This document shows, in pieces, positions 48,266-56,557 of a stretch of 64,000 nt of DNA (position 1 is its first letter; every line of letters begins with the position of its first letter). The translations under genes were made by a program, and so were the position numbers. The stretch spans positions 2,046,001 through 2,110,000 of the forward strand of contig NZ_CP069526.1 in NCBI RefSeq assembly GCF_016889705.1. The letters run 5' to 3'. The notes below the pieces were generated by a model that made no database searches, was not told the DNA's origin, and was given only the letters and a program-made list of their open reading frames with translations. This DNA is from Amycolatopsis sp. FDAARGOS 1241. Its GTDB lineage: Bacteria; Actinomycetota; Actinomycetes; Mycobacteriales; Pseudonocardiaceae.

Positions 48266-49120
48266 TCAGGGCCGGGTGCCGGGCGGAGGGACGTCGTCTG
48301 CGGTCGAGCGGGCGTGGTCCGGGGCAGTGTCGCGGGCGGGCGCTGTGGTGGTGCCGGCCGGTGTGGCGGATGCCTCCGTGGGCGCTTCGGAGCGGGCGGC
48401 TGCGTCTTCGCGGCCACGCTGGCGGGCCTGTCCGGCCGCGCGCGGGATCTCCTCGTCCACGCGGTCGAGCCAGCGCTGCCAGCGCTGTTGCATCGGCCGG
48501 ATCAGCCCGCCCCCGAAGCCCACCACGGCGATGCCGCCGATGGTGGCCAGCACGGTGACCAGGACCGGCGTGGTGACGGTGGTGGCGATCCCGATCTGGT
48601 TCACCGCGGCGATGATGCCCAGGCCCCAGATGAACACCGAGGCGATCGTGGCCAGCACCTTGCCGTAGGACGCGCCGGACAACACTCCGGAGATGAGGTC
48701 CTTGACGGCGCGGGCGATGGCGGCGGCCACGACGATGATGATGATCGCGACGGCCGCGCGGGGCAGCCAGGCGACGATCGCGGTCAGCAGCGCCGACACC
48801 GGGTTGGGGCCCCACACCCCGAACGCGATCTCCAGGGTGATCAGCAGCAGCGCGTAGAACAGCAGCTTCGAAATGAGGTTGGAGGCGTCGAACTTCGACT
48901 TCTCCAGCATCGTCTTGATCCCGCCGCGCTCGACGAGGCGGTCGAACCCGACCCGACGCAGGACCTTGTCGACCAGTTTCGCGATCGCCTTCGAGATCAG
49001 CCACCCGATGACGAGAATGATCAGGAACACGACCAGTTTCGGCACGAAAGTCGCGACGCTGGCCCACGCGTCGGAGATGCCACGCCCGACATCAATGGCG
49101 GCCAATGAGTAGGTGGCCAT
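48266..49120 (-). CDS. MscS-like / conserved TM-helix channel protein
   Basis: 284 residues. Helix 1 VPKLVVFLIILVIGWLIS, helix 2 LLFYALLLITLEIAFGV, helix 3 WLPRAAVAIIIIVVAAAIAR and a glycine-rich fourth, then a charged tail full of Arg, Glu, Pro and Thr. This pattern matches the conserved-TM-helix repeat proteins related to small-conductance channels. ATG 49120 has AAGGAG eight bases upstream. It probably transports ions or senses membrane tension. Confidence 0.85.
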   Translation of the reverse strand: MATYSLAAIDVGRGISDAWASVATFVPKLVVFLIILVIGWLISKAIAKLVDKVLRRVGFDRLVERGGIKTMLEKSKFDASNLISKLLFYALLLITLEIAFGVWGPNPVSALLTAIVAWLPRAAVAIIIIVVAAAIARAVKDLISGVLSGASYGKVLATIASVFIWGLGIIAAVNQIGIATTVTTPVLVTVLATIGGIAVVGFGGGLIRPMQQRWQRWLDRVDEEIPRAAGQARQRGREDAAARSEAPTEASATPAGTTTAPARDTAPDHARSTADDVPPPGTRP

Positions 49121-49554
49121 GATATTTACTCCTTGCACACTTCATGGGTGTCCCCGACGGCTACCCACATTCGGGTTCCCACTACCCCTCGGCGCGCGCG
49201 ATACACGCACGGTTCCCAGTGACTTTTCAAAAAAGATCCTGCCAAGACGCTCGGAAATTCACGTGATCGTCGCGGTGGCCGGGCGGTGACCACCACGCGC
49301 GTGTGAGGTGAGGCGTGTCCTTGTAGACCGTCACCCGCCGCTGACCACCGGTTTCGCCACGGGGGACTCTGTGGGTGGCGCGCCCGGTCTGCGACCGCAG
49401 ATCACGGGCCAAGCCCGGCCCGCTCACCCGACGCTGACATTGGGGACGACGGTCGTCGCACGACGATGGCGGTCGCTTGGTCGTGCCGTACCGTGGGTCT
49501 TCAGCGGTGGCGGCACAGTCGGCCGTCTTCCCCGGCGGAGACAGGAAGATCGGC

Positions 49555-50352
49555 ATGACCAGCGAGCAGGAGTGGCAACGCGACAAAGCCTTGTTCGTCG
49601 AGGACAAAGGTGGGCACGCTGACGGCCCTGGCCTGCTGGCCGGGCAGTTCGCCGAACTGACGGCCCGTCTGCTCACCGCCCCGACCGTCGACGACGTGCT
49701 GCGGCGGGTCCTCGAGGCGACCACCCTCATGGTTCCCTCGGCCGATCTGGCGAGCTTCACCTTGATCGGCCGCGACGGCCGCTACCACACCCCGGAGGAG
49801 ACCGACGAGGTCGCCATCGAACTGGACCTGCTGCAGTACCGATTCCGCGAGGGACCGTGCGTCGAAGCCGCCGACCCGGCCGGACCAGCCGTCGCCGTCG
49901 CCCCCGACCTCGCCACGGAGCCGCGCTGGCCCCGCTGGGCGCCGGCCGCCACCGAACTCGGCATCCGCGCGGTCATCTCCACCGCCCTGATCCCCGGGCC
50001 TCCGGCGGGTCCGTCGATCGGTGCGCTCAACGTCTACTCCCGCACCACCAACGGCCTGGACAAAGCCGACCGCGACGTGCTCCTGCTGCTGGCGACCCAC
50101 GCGTCGTTGGCCCTCGCCACGACCGACGCCGTCACCCGCGCCGAACTGGAAGCCGCCCACCTCCGCGAGGCGATCGCCAGCCGCGACGTGATCGGACAAG
50201 CCAAGGGCATCATCATGGCCCGCCGCGGCGTGTCCGCCGACGAAGCCTTCGATCTACTGCGCCGCACGTCCCAGGACCTCAATATCAAACTGGCCGAACT
50301 CGCCCGGACCCTCGCCGACCGGCACACCGAACTCGACCTGCCCCTGCGCTGA
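49555..50352 (+). CDS. GAF and ANTAR domain transcription antitermination regulator
   Basis: 265 residues. A GAF sensor domain occupies about residues 30-180: VLRRVLEATTLMVPSADLASFTLIG, FREGPCVEA and PSIGALNVYSR. The ANTAR domain runs from about 195 to 255: LREAIASRDVIGQAKGIIMARRGVSADEAFDLLRRTSQ. Such proteins bind paired RNA hairpins and prevent termination in response to a ligand. ATG at 49555 follows GACAGGAAG. No paired-hairpin target was identified here by eye. Confidence 0.93.
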   Translation: MTSEQEWQRDKALFVEDKGGHADGPGLLAGQFAELTARLLTAPTVDDVLRRVLEATTLMVPSADLASFTLIGRDGRYHTPEETDEVAIELDLLQYRFREGPCVEAADPAGPAVAVAPDLATEPRWPRWAPAATELGIRAVISTALIPGPPAGPSIGALNVYSRTTNGLDKADRDVLLLLATHASLALATTDAVTRAELEAAHLREAIASRDVIGQAKGIIMARRGVSADEAFDLLRRTSQDLNIKLAELARTLADRHTELDLPLR

Positions 50353-50814
50353 ACCGCACAGGGGTCCGGCCGTGTGGGCGGCGGCGTGGTCATCGCGTGC
50401 CCGCTGCGCTCGCTGTGCGTGGGGGAGGCGACCCCGCCCGTCCTGGTGTTTAGAGCGGACGGGGTCTGGATCCGACGTTTCTCGCGCGAGATATCCCGGA
50501 CCTGACAAGCGTTTACCCGACCAAGAGGCGGGAAAACGTCGGCCGCGGCAATGGTTCGTCCCACCATTGCCCCCGGCGGCGGTGAGCAGGCACTCCGACC
50601 CGGCGCACTTCGCCTTTCCCGGCGTCACGCCCTCGGCGCCGCGCGGTCAACGCGGACTCACCGGCCCGTGAGCGGTACTGGCTCGTTCGGCCCGGTCGGC
50701 GGCGGTCTGACCGGAATCATGCACGGAGGTCGTGGTGTTTGGTCTGGGTCCGGCGCGCGGTTCGACTCGGCACGTGGTTGGGGCCTGGCCGAGTTCGAGC
50801 GCCGGGGCGGGGTA
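50353..50814. other. Gene-free region after the GAF-ANTAR gene
   Basis: About 460 bases with lower GC in places, for example 50440-50530. No convincing gene on either strand and no clear hairpin. The far end leads into repeat copy B. Confidence 0.45.
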
Positions 50815-50968
50815 GTTGATCAATGGGAGCCACGGTGGGTGCGAAATGACGTCTGCGCCATCCACGGGAGCCACCGGAAACAACAGCAGGGTCAGTCTGA
50901 CCTGCTGCGGACGCCGGAGATGGTGTTGACCAGCGCTTTTGCGAGGCGGATGCCGGAGTTACCGAGTC
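50815..50968. repeat. Dispersed repeat, copy B
   Basis: Starts GTTGATCAATGGGAGCCAC; 76 bases after that start comes GTCAGTCTGACC, then the 19-base spacer and GGTGTTGACCAGCGCTTTTG, and a CCGAGTC border. The right 75 bases are the 3' end of the minus-strand gene below (LAKALVNTISGVRS). Confidence 0.8.
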
Positions 50969-51313
50969 TCGCGGCATCTGCAGCACAGGAGAGCGCGGCC
51001 CCGGGCGCGCCGGCCAGGTGCCGGTCTGCGGCCAGGGCAGCAGCAAGCCACAGTGCGCGTCGACTCCTCAGCTCGACCAGCCAACCCCTAACCTGGCTGT
51101 CGTTGTGAAGGTAGTCCTCACCGGGCCCGTGGCGCAGATCGATTCCGCAGAGAAGGTGCAGGGCACACAGACTCAACTGATTCCACGAGAGAGGTCATCG
51201 GTCAGCCAGCGGCCTGCCCACCGGTCGACAGCATCACGGCTCATTCGCCCGGCAAGAAGCGCGACGAAATGCGCCTCAATCTCGTCCAAATTCGGCCGCT
51301 CACCAGCGATCAC
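50892..51313 (-). pseudogene. Small conserved protein, one-base frameshift, source gene of the repeat
   Basis: GTG 51313 opens IAGERPNLDEIEAHFVALL, SRDAVDRWAGRWLTDD and ends in TGA at 51173; the next frame continues SLCALHLLCGIDLRHGPGE, YLHNDSQVRGWLVELR and the tail RLAKALVNTISGVRSRSD. Adding one G at about 51175 joins them into about 140 residues, the layout of a family I recall from streptomycetes without known function. The C-terminal 18 codons and downstream sequence are what recurs at other copies. Confidence 0.6.
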
Positions 51314-51797
51314 GCATCGACCCTACCCGCTTCACACCAGCTTGTAGCACCACTGAAGACCAGGGCGGCCGGCTACGGCTACCCGCTGCTCAGCTCCTCG
51401 CCCAAGGCACCTCGCACGGCTGAAAAGGTTGCCTTGACACGGCCGGTCTCAACCCTGGGAACGCGAGGGGCCGAGATAGGGGAGGCCGGTCAGCCGAGTG
51501 GAAGGTCTGCCGCGTCGACCCACGGCACGCTTGCACCGAACATCGGCGATCGATCTCGTCAGAGTATGAACGACTCTGCCGGCGGACTCGGTGGTGATCT
51601 CGGTCCACAATCCGGGCCACGAACTGCTGCCCACCGGTGCCGGACACGCCCGGTTTGGCGCAACTGATGCCTGCCGCGACCAGGTGTTCCGAGTATCCCC
51701 AGGTGAGCGTCAGAACTACGGATCAGAAGGCCAGACTTGGTTCCTGGTGAGCCGAGCGCGCGCGGTGACGTAGTTCGGTGTCCCGCCGCAATACGGC
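51314..51797. other. Gene-poor region before the TetR gene
   Basis: About 480 bases. A 60-codon plus-strand frame at 51591-51773 (containing HNPGHELLPTG) is not recognised and lacks a ribosome site. The only clear element is the short repeat at 51418-51442. Confidence 0.4.
51418..51442. repeat. Partial second copy of the 2.8-kb hairpin sequence
   Basis: GGCTGAAAAG, two variable bases, then TGCCTTGACACGG. At 2791-2815 the same words occur with TGCCTTGACAAGG, 22 of 25 bases identical. The left arm of the hairpin is not present here. Confidence 0.5.
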
Positions 51798-52433
51798 ATG
51801 AACGACAATGTTCCGATGTCGAACACGACGGACGAGACTGGGCAACGTTCCCGCAACCGATGGGGCGAAGGAATCCGGTTGCGCACGGAGATCCTGGACG
51901 CCGCCGGCCGACTGCTCTCCGAGCTCGACGGCGAGGACGCGCTGACCATCCGTGGCGTGGCCAGAGCGGTGGGCATCGCTCCGGCCAGCATCTACCAGCA
52001 CTTCGCCGACCGGACCGAGCTCGTGCAGGGTCTGCTCGAGCACGAGTTCGCGCGATTGCAGGTGCTGCTGGACAAAGCGGATGCCCAGGCCGATCCCGAG
52101 GACATGATCGGGCGTGTGCGCGCGCAGGTGTTTGCTTACGGTGACTTCGCGACGACGCACCCCGGCCACTACCGGTTGCTGCTCAGCGCGACCTCGCGGC
52201 AGGCACCGGAGAACCCGCCGGAACCTCTGATGAAGATCCTCGCGATGTTCGCGACGGCCTTCGACCGCTGCCGGCAAGCCGGGCACCAGGTGCGGCTGCC
52301 CCCGGACCGTTGCGCCGTCATGGTCGTGGTCAGCACCCACGGTCTGGTCGCATTGGCGCAGCCCCGTACCGCAACCGTCCCCGACCGGCTGCGCCAGAAC
52401 ATCGAGGATCTGCTGACGCTGATCTTGGGCTAG
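51798..52433 (+). CDS. TetR family regulator of the P450 unit
   Basis: 211 residues. The HTH reads LRTEILDAAGRLL, ALTIRGVARAVGIAPASIYQHFADRTELV. The C-terminal domain of about 140 residues has no recognised ligand. ATG 51798 is used; ATG 51816 is an alternative. A long nested palindrome lies between this gene and the P450 gene, so it most likely represses that operon. Confidence 0.9.
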   Translation: MNDNVPMSNTTDETGQRSRNRWGEGIRLRTEILDAAGRLLSELDGEDALTIRGVARAVGIAPASIYQHFADRTELVQGLLEHEFARLQVLLDKADAQADPEDMIGRVRAQVFAYGDFATTHPGHYRLLLSATSRQAPENPPEPLMKILAMFATAFDRCRQAGHQVRLPPDRCAVMVVVSTHGLVALAQPRTATVPDRLRQNIEDLLTLILG

Positions 52434-52571
52434 CGAGCAGCCTCCGCCTGCCATCGCAACTGTCCTGACCTGCTCCAAGTCTCTCAGGTCACTCGAGGTC
52501 GACCGACCGCGTGGACCTCCGGCTCCGTTACCGGTGTGGCGTGAACGACAAAAGGGTTACTTCTCACTGAA

Positions 52572-52618
52572 GTTGCCTAACACTTGTTCAGTAAGTCACC
52601 GAACAATCATTTGGTAAC
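52572..52618. promoter_or_regulatory. Nested palindrome, TetR operator before the P450 gene
   Basis: A 47-base dyad centred on 52595: outer arms GTTGCCTAA and TTTGGTAAC-like, inner arms TTGTTC (52584-52589) and GAACAA (52601-52606). 16 of 23 positions pair. It lies 18 bases before the P450 ATG. Size and doubled symmetry fit two TetR dimers. Confidence 0.75.
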
Positions 52619-52635
52619 TTAGCGTGAGGAGTGAA

Positions 52636-53832
52636 ATGCCTGAGACGCAAGCGCTCTCGTACCCGATGGCGCGCGGCTGCCCCTTCGATCCGCCTTCAGA
52701 TCTGACGAAGCTGCAGGCGGAGGAACCGATCACCCGAGTCCGGTTGTGGGACGGCAGCACGCCTTGGCTTGTCACCCGCTACGACGACGTGCGGGAGATC
52801 CTGCTCGACCCCCGGATCAGCTCCGACACGAGCCGGCCCGGCTACCCGCATCCCAGCGCTGCGACGGCGACGCGCCGGATGCACTTCATCAACATGGACA
52901 ACCCTGACCACGATCGACACCGCCGGCTGCTGACCAGGTTCTTCGCCGTGAAGCGCTTGGAGGGCTTGCGCCCGCGCATCCAGCACATCGTTGACGAGCT
53001 GATCGACCGGATGCTGGCCGGGCCGAAGCCCGTGGATCTGGTGGAGGCCTTCGCTCTACCGCTGCCGTCGCTGGTGATCTGCGAACTGCTCGGTGTCCCC
53101 TACGCGGACCGGGATTTGTTCCACCGCACCAGCAAGACCATCGTGTCGCGGCATGCCACGCCCGAGGAGATGCAAGCGGCGACCACGGAGCTGCACGAGT
53201 ACCTGGGCGACCTCGTCGAGTCGAAGGGCGCCGACCCGGGTGAGGACGTGTTCAGCCGGCTCGCCGTCGAGCAGCTGAGCACCGGGCAAATGTCCCGCGA
53301 CGAAATCGCGGACATGGGCCTGCTCCTGCTGGTGGCCGGTCACGAGACGACCGCGAACATGATCGCTCTGGGCACCCTGGCCCTGCTGCGCCATCCGGAA
53401 CAGCTCGCCGAGGTGCGTGCCGCCGACGACCCAGCGTTGATCGCGGGCACCGTCGAAGAACTGTTGCGGTACCTGACGATCCCCCATCTCGGGCGGCGCC
53501 GCGTCGCGCTCGAGGACGTCGAGATCGGGGGGCAGACGATTCGGGCGGGCGAAGGAGTCATCGCCGCGACCGACGTTGCCAACCGTGACCCCGAGGTGTT
53601 CGACGAGCCGGACCGGTTCGACGTTCACCGCAACGCGCGCCACCACGTCGCCTTCGGGTACGGGATCCACCAGTGCCTGGGCCAGCCACTGGCCCGGGTC
53701 GAACTTCAGGTCGTCTACGGCACGCTGTATCGGCGGATTCCCACGCTCGCGCTGGCGCAGCCGTTCGAGGAAGTCGAGTTCAAACACGAAATGCTGGCTT
53801 ACGGCGTGCACCGGCTGCCGGTCACCTGGTGA
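52636..53832 (+). CDS. Cytochrome P450
   Basis: 398 residues, normal for a soluble bacterial P450. The I-helix LLLVAGHETTANM (oxygen activation), the K-helix EELLR (ExxR) and the heme loop FGYGIHQCLGQPLAR with the Cys ligand are complete. GAGGAG ten bases upstream supports ATG 52636. It is followed directly by its ferredoxin and ferredoxin reductase genes, so electron supply is self-contained. Substrate unknown; the dedicated operon suggests inducible catabolism or detoxification rather than a biosynthetic cluster. Confidence 0.96.
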   Translation: MPETQALSYPMARGCPFDPPSDLTKLQAEEPITRVRLWDGSTPWLVTRYDDVREILLDPRISSDTSRPGYPHPSAATATRRMHFINMDNPDHDRHRRLLTRFFAVKRLEGLRPRIQHIVDELIDRMLAGPKPVDLVEAFALPLPSLVICELLGVPYADRDLFHRTSKTIVSRHATPEEMQAATTELHEYLGDLVESKGADPGEDVFSRLAVEQLSTGQMSRDEIADMGLLLLVAGHETTANMIALGTLALLRHPEQLAEVRAADDPALIAGTVEELLRYLTIPHLGRRRVALEDVEIGGQTIRAGEGVIAATDVANRDPEVFDEPDRFDVHRNARHHVAFGYGIHQCLGQPLARVELQVVYGTLYRRIPTLALAQPFEEVEFKHEMLAYGVHRLPVTW

Positions 53833-53854
53833 CAGTGGAAGAGAGAAAGAATCG

Positions 53855-54052
53855 ATGAAGATCGTCCTTGACCAGGACAAGTGCGTGGCCTCCGGGCAGT
53901 GCGTCCTCGCTTCGCCGGATGTGTTCGATCAGCGCGACGACGACGGCATCGCGGTGCTGCTGCGTGAACAGCCGGTCGCCGGCGAAGAGGAGTCCGTGCG
54001 GGAAGCCGCGCGCATCTGCCCGGCCGCGGCCATCTGGGTCGAAGAAGCGTGA
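53855..54052 (+). CDS. [3Fe-4S] ferredoxin
   Basis: 65 residues from ATG 53855. Cys10, Cys16 and Cys55 (CVASGQC and ICPAAA) are the three ligands of a 3Fe-4S cluster; the position of a fourth Cys is filled by Ala/Ser-rich sequence. Such ferredoxins pass electrons to actinobacterial P450s. It lies 22 bases after the P450 and overlaps the reductase start by four bases. Confidence 0.93.
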   Translation: MKIVLDQDKCVASGQCVLASPDVFDQRDDDGIAVLLREQPVAGEEESVREAARICPAAAIWVEEA

Positions 54053-55218
54053 GCACCCGCCTGGAGCACGTCGTCGTCGTGGGTGCCGGTGCTGCCGGCC
54101 TGACCACTGTGGAAGCCCTGCGCCGGGAGGGTTTTCCCGGGCGGATCACGGTGGTGGGCGCCGAGCCGCACCGGCCTTACGACCGGCCGCCGTTGTCCAA
54201 GCAAATCCTGAGCGGCCAGTGGGAACCCGACCGTCTGGCCCTGCGCCCCGACGGGGACTTCGCGGCCCTCGACACCGAGTGGTTGCTCGGCACACCCGCC
54301 GCCGCACTGGACGTGACGGGTAGGAGGGTGACGCTGGCCGACGGCCGGGTGCTCGTCTACGACGGGTTGGCCATCGCCACTGGCGTAAGTCCGCGCCGGC
54401 TGCCGGTCGACCACGACTTGGACGGCGTACACGTCCTGCACACTGTCGACGACGCCCTCGCGTTACGCGCGGCGCTCGGCGTGGGCATCAGGCTGGTCGT
54501 CGTGGGCGCAGGTTTCCTCGGCTGTGAAACGGCGGCGGTGGCCAGCGAACTCGGCCTCGAGGTGACCCTGGTCGACCCACACTCCGCACCCATGATCCGG
54601 CAGTTCGGTCCCGACGTCGCGGCCTTGATCGGTGATCTCCACGTTCGCCATGGAGTCCGGCTGCGCACCGGAACCGGCGTCGTCGGCTTCGCAGCGGACG
54701 GCGGCCGGCTAACCGGCGTGGACCTCGACGACGGCACCCGCCAGCCGGCCGACGCTGTCATGGTCGCGATCGGTTCGCGTCCCGTCACCGGTTGGCTGGC
54801 TGACAGCGGGCTGAGCGTGAGCAACGGGGTGGATTGCGACCAGGACTGCCAGGCCGCGCCCGGCGTGGTCGTGGCCGGCGATGTCGCCAACCGGCTCGAG
54901 CCAGGCACCGGTCGCCGGATACGGGTCGAGCACCGGATGAACGCCACTGAGCAGGGTAGGACGGCCGCCGCCAGCCTGCTCGGCCGCGAATCTCGCCCAC
55001 CCGGGGTGCCCTATTTCTGGACCGACCAGTACGACGTGAAGGTTCAGGTCTACGGCCACCCGGAGCCAGAAGCGCGATTTACGGTCGATTCGGGCGATCC
55101 GGCGGCAAACCGCTTCACCGCCGTGTACCGGCGGGACGGCCGGATCATCGCAGGGCTCGCGTGGAACTCTCCGCGCGAAGGACGGGCGTTGCGCCAGCGG
55201 GTGCTCGACGGCGCCTGA
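54049..55218 (+). CDS. FAD-dependent ferredoxin reductase
   Basis: 389 residues. Two Rossmann motifs: VVVGAGAAGLTTVEALRREGF for FAD and VVVGAGFLGCETAAVASELG for NAD(P)H. RPYDRPPLSK and the C-terminal YFWTDQYDVKVQVYGH are typical of the rhodocoxin/putidaredoxin reductase type. GTG 54049 shares GTGA with the ferredoxin stop. It completes the electron chain to the P450. Confidence 0.94.
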   Translation: MSTRLEHVVVVGAGAAGLTTVEALRREGFPGRITVVGAEPHRPYDRPPLSKQILSGQWEPDRLALRPDGDFAALDTEWLLGTPAAALDVTGRRVTLADGRVLVYDGLAIATGVSPRRLPVDHDLDGVHVLHTVDDALALRAALGVGIRLVVVGAGFLGCETAAVASELGLEVTLVDPHSAPMIRQFGPDVAALIGDLHVRHGVRLRTGTGVVGFAADGGRLTGVDLDDGTRQPADAVMVAIGSRPVTGWLADSGLSVSNGVDCDQDCQAAPGVVVAGDVANRLEPGTGRRIRVEHRMNATEQGRTAAASLLGRESRPPGVPYFWTDQYDVKVQVYGHPEPEARFTVDSGDPAANRFTAVYRRDGRIIAGLAWNSPREGRALRQRVLDGA

Positions 55219-55535
55219 CGTAGGTGTGGTCGGCGTCCGGGACACGGAAGCTCAGAGTGGATATTCGCCCAGAAGGGCCGGGACCGGTGACGGAAACACG
55301 AGTCGGAGCACTTGCGTTTTTGTCGCCGGCCCCGGGCTTTGGTCCAGGGTGGCCCGCGGCGTCCTGAGCTGTCGCTGACGGATCGGACGTCGGAGTGGTG
55401 CAGGGCCCTCGCGGTCCTTCCCTGGCACACCGTCCATTTCGCCATCGTCTTCTCGCAGCACAAGGGTTCGACGTTCGTCGAGGCTGTCCCCTCGGACCAG
55501 CCAGGTCCGCCGGTGGACATGGCTTGCCCGGCGAA
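55219..55535. other. Gene-poor region after the P450 operon
   Basis: About 315 bases. No convincing gene or strong hairpin. A short plus-strand frame around 55370-55500 (SLTDRTSEWCRALAVLPWHT) is not recognised and has no start of its own. Confidence 0.4.
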
Positions 55536-55672
55536 GTTGATCAATGGCAGTCATGATGACTGCGAACATGCGGCGGGCGTGGGTATCAGAACCAGTCCAG
55601 ACAACCGCCGAATCAGCGTGATCAGGAGCGGACGTCGGAGTTGGTGTTGACCACTGCTTTTGCAAAGGGGAG
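55536..55672. repeat. Dispersed repeat, copy C
   Basis: Begins GTTGATCAATGGCAGTCATG. The core ATCAGCGTGATC starts 76 bases later, then the 19-base spacer and TTGGTGTTGACCACTGCTTT, then TGCAAAGG. Both distances equal those in copies B and D. Confidence 0.78.
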
Positions 55673-55778
55673 TTCGACGTTGCGCCCGCGCTGCCGGTGC
55701 GGATGCGGCTGGTCGGCAGTGAGCCGATCTGTGCGCGAGCCTAGCTCTTGGGTTCGGGTTTTCCGTCCCGCATCCCGG

Positions 55779-56003
55779 ATGCGCGACGCTGTGGCCCTGT
55801 TCTGGCTCTACGGTCCGGATGTGCTCGCAGACGATGCCCGCTCGGTCATGGATGTTTCGCGGGAGGTGATGGCGCTGATCAACGAGCCGGGCGACGGCGC
55901 CCACCGCGGCCCGGAGCCACCAGACGCGCTCCGTGCCGCGGCAGAACGCTTCAACGAAGAGTTGACCAAGTTCTCCGCCGAGTCGAGGCAGCACGTGGTT
56001 TAG
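55779..56003 (+). CDS. Fragment of a small protein between repeat copies C and D
   Basis: 74 codons from ATG 55779: AVALFWLYGPDVLADDAR, then VMDVSREVMALINEPGDGAH and RFNEELTKFSAESRQHVV, an amphipathic helical pattern with good coding character. The frame extends upstream into copy C and no ribosome site is seen, so this is probably the C-terminal end of a longer gene cut by the repeat. Not recognised. Confidence 0.4.
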   Translation: MRDAVALFWLYGPDVLADDARSVMDVSREVMALINEPGDGAHRGPEPPDALRAAAERFNEELTKFSAESRQHVV

Positions 56004-56040
56004 GGCGCAGGACGAGACTCGACTTCCGGCCTGACGATAA

Positions 56041-56199
56041 GTTGATCAATGGGAGCCACGATGGGTGCGAAACCACGTCGTCAGCATCCAGACGAGCCAC
56101 CCCAGACACAGACTGCGTCAGTCTGACCAGCGAAGTACGCTGGGGATGGTGTTGACAGCGCTTTTGCAAGGCAGGAGGCGCGGGCTTCCCCAGCGAGTC
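56041..56199. repeat. Dispersed repeat, copy D (most complete)
   Basis: 159 bases: GTTGATCAATGGGAGCCAC, core GTCAGTCTGACC 76 bases after the left end, 19-base spacer, GGTGTTGACAGCGCTTTTGC, AAGGCAGG, and a CGCGGGCTTCCCCAGCGAGTC region also seen in copy A. On the minus strand it reads LAKAL and starts at the stop codon of the TPR fragment. Confidence 0.8.
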
Positions 56200-56366
56200 A
56201 GGAGTCGTCCGCCTGGGCGAAGGAACGCCAGTCGTCGAGGTTGTTGCGGCTAGCCAGGGTCCGCGGGTGGTCTGGACCCAGGACCCGCGTCCGGTCTTGA
56301 AGCGCTCGCTCGTATTCGGTGATGGCGCCGGTGATGTCGCCCCGGTCGAGCCGCCAACAAGTCAGC
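56198..56366 (-). pseudogene. C-terminal fragment of a TPR protein
   Basis: Minus-strand DRGDITGAITEYERALQDRTRVLGPDHPRTLASRNNL is a standard TPR repeat of NB-ARC/TPR regulators, ending FAQADDS and a stop at the border of repeat copy D. Its upstream part is missing at the tRNA-like sequence at 56374. Clearly a remnant. Confidence 0.65.
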
Positions 56367-56373
56367 GTGAGAA

Positions 56374-56415
56374 CTTGTAAACAGCAGGTCAGGGGTTCGA
56401 GGCCCCTAGTCGGCT
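56374..56415 (+). other. tRNA-Thr(TGT) 3' fragment, likely attachment site
   Basis: From the anticodon loop CTTGTAA through ACAGC, the T-arm AGGGGTTCGAGGCCCCT and the acceptor strand AGTCGGC T, 42 bases match the 3' half of a tRNA-Thr. The 5' half is absent (the bases before the loop cannot pair with ACAGC). This is the usual footprint left by a tyrosine integrase at an attL/attR end. Confidence 0.75.
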
Positions 56416-56557
56416 GCGCGGGTACCAATCGTGGTCGTGGCTGACCGCGCGACGAAGAAGCGTCCGAACGGGCTCCGTACGTATGCGGGGTAACTCGTTC
56501 CAGATCAACGTCTATGCCGGCTTGTTCGGCCGTTGACCGACTCCGAAAGGCGATGGG

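Noticed and set aside
51591..51773. 60-codon plus-strand ORF (HNPGHELLPTG)
   Set aside because: No ribosome site, no family resemblance, in a gene-poor mosaic region.
51798..55218. Part of a secondary-metabolite cluster
   Set aside because: No synthase, tailoring enzymes other than the P450, or transporter nearby; it looks like a stand-alone regulated P450 unit.
56374..56415. Complete tRNA-Thr gene
   Set aside because: The 5' acceptor, D-arm and 5' anticodon stem are missing, so it cannot fold as a tRNA.
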